NCBI GenBank assembly: GCA_020058145.1
Contig: JAGVEP010000409.1
Location: 1 to 34,741 of the forward strand
Length of the DNA stretch: 34,741 bases
Source: Phycisphaerae bacterium
GTDB taxonomy: Bacteria; Planctomycetota; Phycisphaerae; UBA1845; Fen-1342
Direction: 5' to 3'
Shown piece after piece: positions 31,480 through 34,741 of this stretch. The notes under the pieces are model-generated. The model ran no database searches. It was not told where the DNA came from and saw only the letters and a list, made by a program, of their open reading frames with translations. The translations under genes were made by a program, and so were the position numbers. How positions within the stretch are numbered: position 1 is the stretch's first letter; each line of letters opens with the position of its first letter.

Positions 31480-33422
31480 CAGTACCCATCGGCCGCGCGA
31501 TTCGCGTGTTGGGTGCGATCTGCCTCGTATTGTGCGTCGGCGCTGCACTCGCGCTCGTGCTCGAGCACCTCGTCGGGCTGCAACTGCCCGGCTGCGGGGC
31601 GGGCAGTCCCTGTGCGAAGGCCAGCGCGAGCGTTTGGGGCAAGGTGCCGTACATAAACTGGCCGGTTTCTTTCCTCGGACTCGCGTATTTTCTGGGTTTG
31701 CTCGTGGCTTGGCTCGCCGCGCGCGGTAGCGTGTCCGGTGCCGCGCGTTGGGTGATCCGCCTCGGCCTGCTGCTGTCGCTGGGGTTCACAGTCGTCATGT
31801 TCGCAGGCGGCTACGTCTGCCCGTACTGCCTCGCGACGCACGCTGGGAACTTGGTCTTCTGGTTGTGCATGGAATTCGGCACCCGTGCCGCACCGGTGGG
31901 TCGCCGGCCGCTGACGGCGCTGGTGGCCGTCTTCGTGTTGTGCTCCGCGGTGCTCGGTGGCGCCGAATGGCGCGGCCGCGCGCGGGCGCGCACGACCGCG
32001 GAAAGGGAAATGCAAGCGTCCGAGGCCGCCATCTTGTCCGCGTCGACGCAGCCCGATGCGGGCAGCAGCGACAAGAACGAATCCGTCAATACCGCGCCGA
32101 GGGAAGCCGTCGCTGAGGCGGGGGTGCGAGAAAGGATTCTCGCACCAGCCGCCGTCGCTGAGGCGGGGGTGCGAGAAAGGATTCTCGCACCAGCCGCTGG
32201 GGTGCGAGAAAGGATTCTCGCACCAGCCGTTCTCGCACCAGCCGCGGGCTTCACCGGGCGCTGGCGGCTCGGTCCGGAGGCGGCCCCCATCCGAGTCGTT
32301 CTGTTCATGGACTACCAGTGCAAGGGCTGCCACCTCATTGAGCTGGAACTCAAGAAGATCATGGAGCAGCACCCGGACATTTCCCTATCGGTCAAGCACT
32401 GGCCGGGGGGCTCGGAGTGCAACCCCAACCCAGCCGAGCGTGAGCACATCTACGCATGCGCCGACGCGCGCGCCGCTGAGGCCGCCGGCATCCTGCACGG
32501 CAACGACGGCTTCTGGAAGCTGCACTTTTGGCTCTTCGGCAAGAGTGGACGCGCAACGGATGCGGACTTCCGGGCGGCCTGCGCCGAGTTCGGTTGGGAT
32601 GCCGACGAATTCGACCGCGTCCGCCACAGCGACGAAACCCAGCGCCGGATCGAAGCGGATGTCGTCGAAGGGTTCAGCTTGGGTCTCTCCTCCACGCCGA
32701 TGGTTTTCATTAACGCCGTCGAATTCAAGGGCTGGGCGGCGCCGTTGGGGCTGACGCGGGTCGTGGACGCCATCAGCCAAAAGGACCTGCCCGCCAAGAC
32801 GGCGGCGAGTGACCGTGCCATGCCGGCGAAGGAGTCGTTCATATTCCAATGGCGTCAGGCGAAAGCTCGCGATCTGCCGGCGACCGCACAGGCCTGGCCG
32901 CGCGGGCCGGCCGCCGCCAAGCTCAAAATCGTCGTCTGGGGCGACTACCAGCAGCCCAACACGGCCCTGGCGGACCGCATCATTCGCGAATTCAGCGCCG
33001 CGCGGAGCGACGTGCAGTACACGTTCCATCCCTACCCGCTCAATCGGGGTTGCAACGTCTCCGCGAAGGAAGACGAGTACCCGTCGGCCTGCCGCGCCGC
33101 GCACGCCGCACAGGCGGCCGGTCTGCTGGCCGGGGCGGACGGATACTGGAGAATGCACGACTGGCTGCTGAAACACCAGGCGGATTTCAGCGACGACACA
33201 CTACGATCCGCGGCCGTCGAGCTGGGCCTCGATCCCACTGAGTTGTTTTCCCGCATGGACAACCCGGCGGTCAGCGCCGCGATCGCCGAAGTGGCCCTCG
33301 CCGGCAGTCAAGCCGGGCTCCAGCACAGTCCGCTGATGTTCCTGAACGGCAAGATCGTGCCCCGTTGGCTGCACGGCAAGGAACCCGTGTTGCGGGCGAT
33401 CCTTGATGCCGCCGCCGAATGA
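31473..33422 (+). CDS. VKOR-DsbA-DsbA fusion (disulfide oxidoreductase) with repeat-built linker
   Basis: From the ATG at 31473 (649 residues; an ATG at 31440 would add 11) the protein has an N-terminal VKOR domain: helix about 10-32, periplasmic loop with Cys41 and Cys47 (CGAGSPC), helices about 66-82, 95-112 and 122-135, and the active CPYC at 116-119. A linker of three-and-a-half repeat copies follows (about 212-258; VRERILAPA). DsbA-like domain 1 (about 268-440) has CKGC at 283-286, GSECNPN and the cis-Pro STPMVFIN. DsbA-like domain 2 (about 470-649) has YQQPNT where CxxC should be, and HSPLMFLN. VKOR would re-oxidise DsbA domain 1, giving disulfides outside the membrane. Domain 2 has lost its redox pair, so it may bind substrate. 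Neither start has a ribosome site, and both lie in a repeat. Confidence 0.87.
   Translation: MPAVPIGRAIRVLGAICLVLCVGAALALVLEHLVGLQLPGCGAGSPCAKASASVWGKVPYINWPVSFLGLAYFLGLLVAWLAARGSVSGAARWVIRLGLLLSLGFTVVMFAGGYVCPYCLATHAGNLVFWLCMEFGTRAAPVGRRPLTALVAVFVLCSAVLGGAEWRGRARARTTAEREMQASEAAILSASTQPDAGSSDKNESVNTAPREAVAEAGVRERILAPAAVAEAGVRERILAPAAGVRERILAPAVLAPAAGFTGRWRLGPEAAPIRVVLFMDYQCKGCHLIELELKKIMEQHPDISLSVKHWPGGSECNPNPAEREHIYACADARAAEAAGILHGNDGFWKLHFWLFGKSGRATDADFRAACAEFGWDADEFDRVRHSDETQRRIEADVVEGFSLGLSSTPMVFINAVEFKGWAAPLGLTRVVDAISQKDLPAKTAASDRAMPAKESFIFQWRQAKARDLPATAQAWPRGPAAAKLKIVVWGDYQQPNTALADRIIREFSAARSDVQYTFHPYPLNRGCNVSAKEDEYPSACRAAHAAQAAGLLAGADGYWRMHDWLLKHQADFSDDTLRSAAVELGLDPTELFSRMDNPAVSAAIAEVALAGSQAGLQHSPLMFLNGKIVPRWLHGKEPVLRAILDAAAE
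32106..32243 (+). repeat. In-frame tandem array of a palindromic element (family B) inside the VKOR-DsbA gene
   Basis: Two exact 45-bp units (32106-32150 and 32151-32195), then a 33-bp unit (32196-32228) and a 15-bp remnant (32229-32243). Each full unit holds a perfect hairpin, GGTGCGAGAA, 4-nt loop, TTCTCGCACC (32123-32146, 32168-32191 and 32201-32224). All lengths are multiples of three, so the frame is kept, and the units encode AVAEAGVRERILAPA. Confidence 0.95.
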
Positions 33423-33428
33423 CGGGGA

Positions 33429-34190
33429 TCAGACCGCGAGCACGTCCGTGACGTGATAACGGCTCGTCGTGTACAGGGGGTAATCATGACCCAGTTCGCG
33501 CCGCAACGTCTGCAGCGCAATGTCCGGGTGGTTGTTGTGCGCACTCAAGTGCGCCATGGCGACCCACTTGGGCCGCTGCCGCCGACAGCGTTTGAGCAGC
33601 GCGGCGGCCTCGTCATTCGAGAGGTGCCCGCTGTCGCCCCGGATCCGTGCCTTCAACTCCGGCGGGTAGGAGCCCTCCGCGAGCATCTGCGGGTCGTAGT
33701 TCGTCTCCAGATACGCGGCGTCAAGCTCGGCCAAGGCGGTCGCCAGCTCGGCGAAAGGATGTCCCAGGTCGGTCAGGATGCCCAGGCGCTTTTGCTCGCA
33801 GGTGACCACAAACGCCACACTTTCGGCGGCGTCGTGTGGCGTGGGCAGGGTGTGGACGCGGACCGAGCCGAATGCGAGCGTCTGGCCGGGTCGAAAATGA
33901 TGGACGTTGCCGAGCCGGCCCGTGTGCCGCGTGATGGCGTGGTGCGTGGCCGGCGTCGCATACAGGGGGAGCTTGAATAGCCGCTGAAAAACGCCGGCGC
34001 AGGCGGTGTGATCACGGTGGCGGTGTGAGAGGATCACGGCATCCACCTGGCGGATATCACGTCCGTGGGCGGCCATCCGCTCCTTCGCCTGGGCCCCCGA
34101 GATGCCGGCGTCGAAGAGGAGGCGCGTACCGGCGGCCTCGACGTAAATGCAATTCCCGTTGGACCCGGATTGGAGCGCGAAGGTCAGCAC
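33429..34190 (-). CDS. MBL-fold metallo-hydrolase, WalJ/YycJ-like
   Basis: The 253-residue protein begins LTFALQSGSNGNCIYVEA, the SGSNGNC start of the YycJ/WalJ subgroup, and has LFDAGIS, the metal motif SHRHRDHTAC (HxHxDH; Arg replaces the usual second-position residue but the His/Asp pattern is kept), GILTDLGH and a second His set in MAHLSAHNNHP. YycJ members are related to nuclease-type MBL proteins and are linked to cell-wall and DNA-repair phenotypes in Firmicutes. Substrate here is unknown. The start is the GTG at 34190 with no Shine-Dalgarno. A perfect TATAAT lies 6 nt upstream, so the mRNA is probably leaderless. It converges on the VKOR-DsbA gene with a 6-bp gap. Confidence 0.88.
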   Translation of the reverse strand: MLTFALQSGSNGNCIYVEAAGTRLLFDAGISGAQAKERMAAHGRDIRQVDAVILSHRHRDHTACAGVFQRLFKLPLYATPATHHAITRHTGRLGNVHHFRPGQTLAFGSVRVHTLPTPHDAAESVAFVVTCEQKRLGILTDLGHPFAELATALAELDAAYLETNYDPQMLAEGSYPPELKARIRGDSGHLSNDEAAALLKRCRRQRPKWVAMAHLSAHNNHPDIALQTLRRELGHDYPLYTTSRYHVTDVLAV

Positions 34191-34196
34191 CCGGTC

Positions 34197-34202
34197 ATTA
34201 TA
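34197..34202 (-). promoter_or_regulatory. -10 element (TATAAT) of the WalJ-like gene, leaderless start
   Basis: The minus strand has TATAAT ending 6 nt before the GTG at 34190, placing transcription start at about the first base of the codon. No -35 match was seen at the usual spacing. Confidence 0.5.
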
Positions 34203-34232
34203 GGGCTACTGGCTCGCGCGCGTCCGCGTTTT

Positions 34233-34262
34233 TTGACAGTCGCCGGGGTCCGGCGGTAAGAT
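34233..34262 (+). promoter_or_regulatory. Sigma-70-type promoter for the right-edge gene
   Basis: A perfect TTGACA (34233-34238), 18-bp spacer, TAAGAT (34257-34262; 4 of 6). The predicted start, near 34269, is about 66 nt upstream of the ATG at 34335, so the family A palindrome at 34275-34294 would be at the 5' end of the mRNA. The T-rich stretch before TTGACA adds to the match. It is divergent from the -10 at 34197. Confidence 0.62.
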
Positions 34263-34274
34263 GTCTTTGCAGCC

Positions 34275-34299
34275 GTCGGACTCGGAGGTCCGACGCTAC
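34275..34299 (+). repeat. Family A palindromic element in the 5' leader
   Basis: An exact copy of the 20-bp palindrome (34275-34294), preceded by GCC and followed by GCTAC, as in the tandem copies at 9572-9653. A second small hairpin (GCCTG-6 nt-CAGGC, 34300-34315) follows directly. Confidence 0.93.
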
Positions 34300-34334
34300 G
34301 CCTGGGGCCTCAGGCAATAGCGAACTACGGAACC

Positions 34335-34741
34335 ATGTCCGCAGCCGAAATCTGCAGCGCGATTCACCTTCGCACGGGGCTTCGCGCTCGCGTCGCGGCG
34401 GTGGACTCCTGGCTGGAGCAGCATCAGGTTTCAGTCACGACGTATGACGACGTCTACCTGGCGTGTGTGCATCTGCTCCAACGCGGTGCCGACATGCCCG
34501 ACTGCGTGGTGGTCGGGGCTGATTGGCTCACGCCGGATGAGTTCCACATTGTGCCCTACATCCGGCAGACCTGGCCGCACGCCGCCATACTGGTCTACGG
34601 CGGCGAGTGTGAGCAACCGGGTTTCGATGTGCTGCCCTTAACGCGGACGTATGCGCGCGAGGACGGACTGCGGACCATGCTCGCCGAGCCGCCGGGAGAG
34701 CTCGTGCGGCGGCTGCGTGCGCATGTGCCGGTATTTGGGGC
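34335..34741 (+). CDS. Unrecognised protein, N-terminal part (runs off right edge)
   Basis: The ATG at 34335 opens a frame that is still open at the end (135 codons). No Shine-Dalgarno stronger than GGA is seen. The product (MSAAEICSAIHLRTGLRARV, later VTTYDDVYLACVHLLQRG and DCVVVGADWL, then HAAILVYGGE) has an alternating strand/helix pattern that could be a response-regulator-like receiver fold. The strand VVVGADWL sits where the phospho-Asp would be in a receiver, but the supporting motifs are not clear and I make no functional call. It has a good promoter (34233-34262) and a palindromic repeat in the leader. The 34191-34334 gap holds only these signals. Confidence 0.6.
   Translation, partial: MSAAEICSAIHLRTGLRARVAAVDSWLEQHQVSVTTYDDVYLACVHLLQRGADMPDCVVVGADWLTPDEFHIVPYIRQTWPHAAILVYGGECEQPGFDVLPLTRTYAREDGLRTMLAEPPGELVRRLRAHVPVFG

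Overview
The window is GC-rich, densely coding and probably from a planctomycete (Phycisphaerae-like). This rests on C-terminal dockerin-like EF-hand tags of the type GDLNCDG-DFDDI-PF on two secreted proteins, weak or absent Shine-Dalgarno sequences, and short interspersed repeats of the kind familiar from planctomycete genomes. No rRNA, tRNA, IS element or CRISPR array was recognised.

Layout. 1-1561 (minus): a partial type II pseudopilin behind an HD-GYP phosphodiesterase. 2103-5727: two convergent secreted proteins, a beta-helix protein broken by an in-frame TGA and a cupredoxin-CHRD-sugar dehydrogenase fusion, both ending in the same tag, with a strong hairpin between them. 5811-8993 (minus): a STAS protein with a good sigma-54 promoter, a PAS-PAS-AAA-Fis sigma-54 activator and a metallo-beta-lactamase-fold hydrolase. 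9034-12916 (plus): kdsC and a very large LptC/LptA-like OstA protein, which suggests LPS assembly. 12978-14912 (minus): argS. 15123-22106 (plus): a polytopic membrane protein and two tandem paralogous secreted proteins, the first carrying a frameshift. 22242-24403 (plus): a polysaccharide ABC exporter (Wzm/Wzt type). 24391-31215 (minus): a tightly overlapped seven-gene operon encoding glucose-1-phosphate cytidylyltransferase, CDP-glucose 4,6-dehydratase, a C-methyltransferase-like enzyme, an NAD-dependent epimerase/reductase, a two-subunit transketolase and a membrane-anchored GT2. 31473-33422 (plus): a VKOR-DsbA-DsbA fusion. 33429-34190 (minus): a WalJ/YycJ-like hydrolase. 34335-end: an unrecognised partial gene with a sigma-70 type promoter.

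How the genes fit together. KdsC, the OstA protein, the ABC exporter, the GT2 and the CDP-sugar operon together look like a surface polysaccharide or O-antigen locus. The sugar made is probably an unusual deoxy, possibly branched, hexose, because a C-methyltransferase-like enzyme and a split transketolase share the operon with the CDP-6-deoxy-sugar enzymes.

The most unusual signal is a set of at least five short repeat families: two palindromic, two 7- to 8-bp tandem, and one 23-bp repeat with hairpins. They sit between genes and also inside conserved genes without breaking frame (the OstA protein, twice in argS, the linker of the VKOR-DsbA fusion), and one overlaps a start codon. This resembles the protein-inserting palindromic elements of Rickettsia, but the sequences are different and of several kinds.
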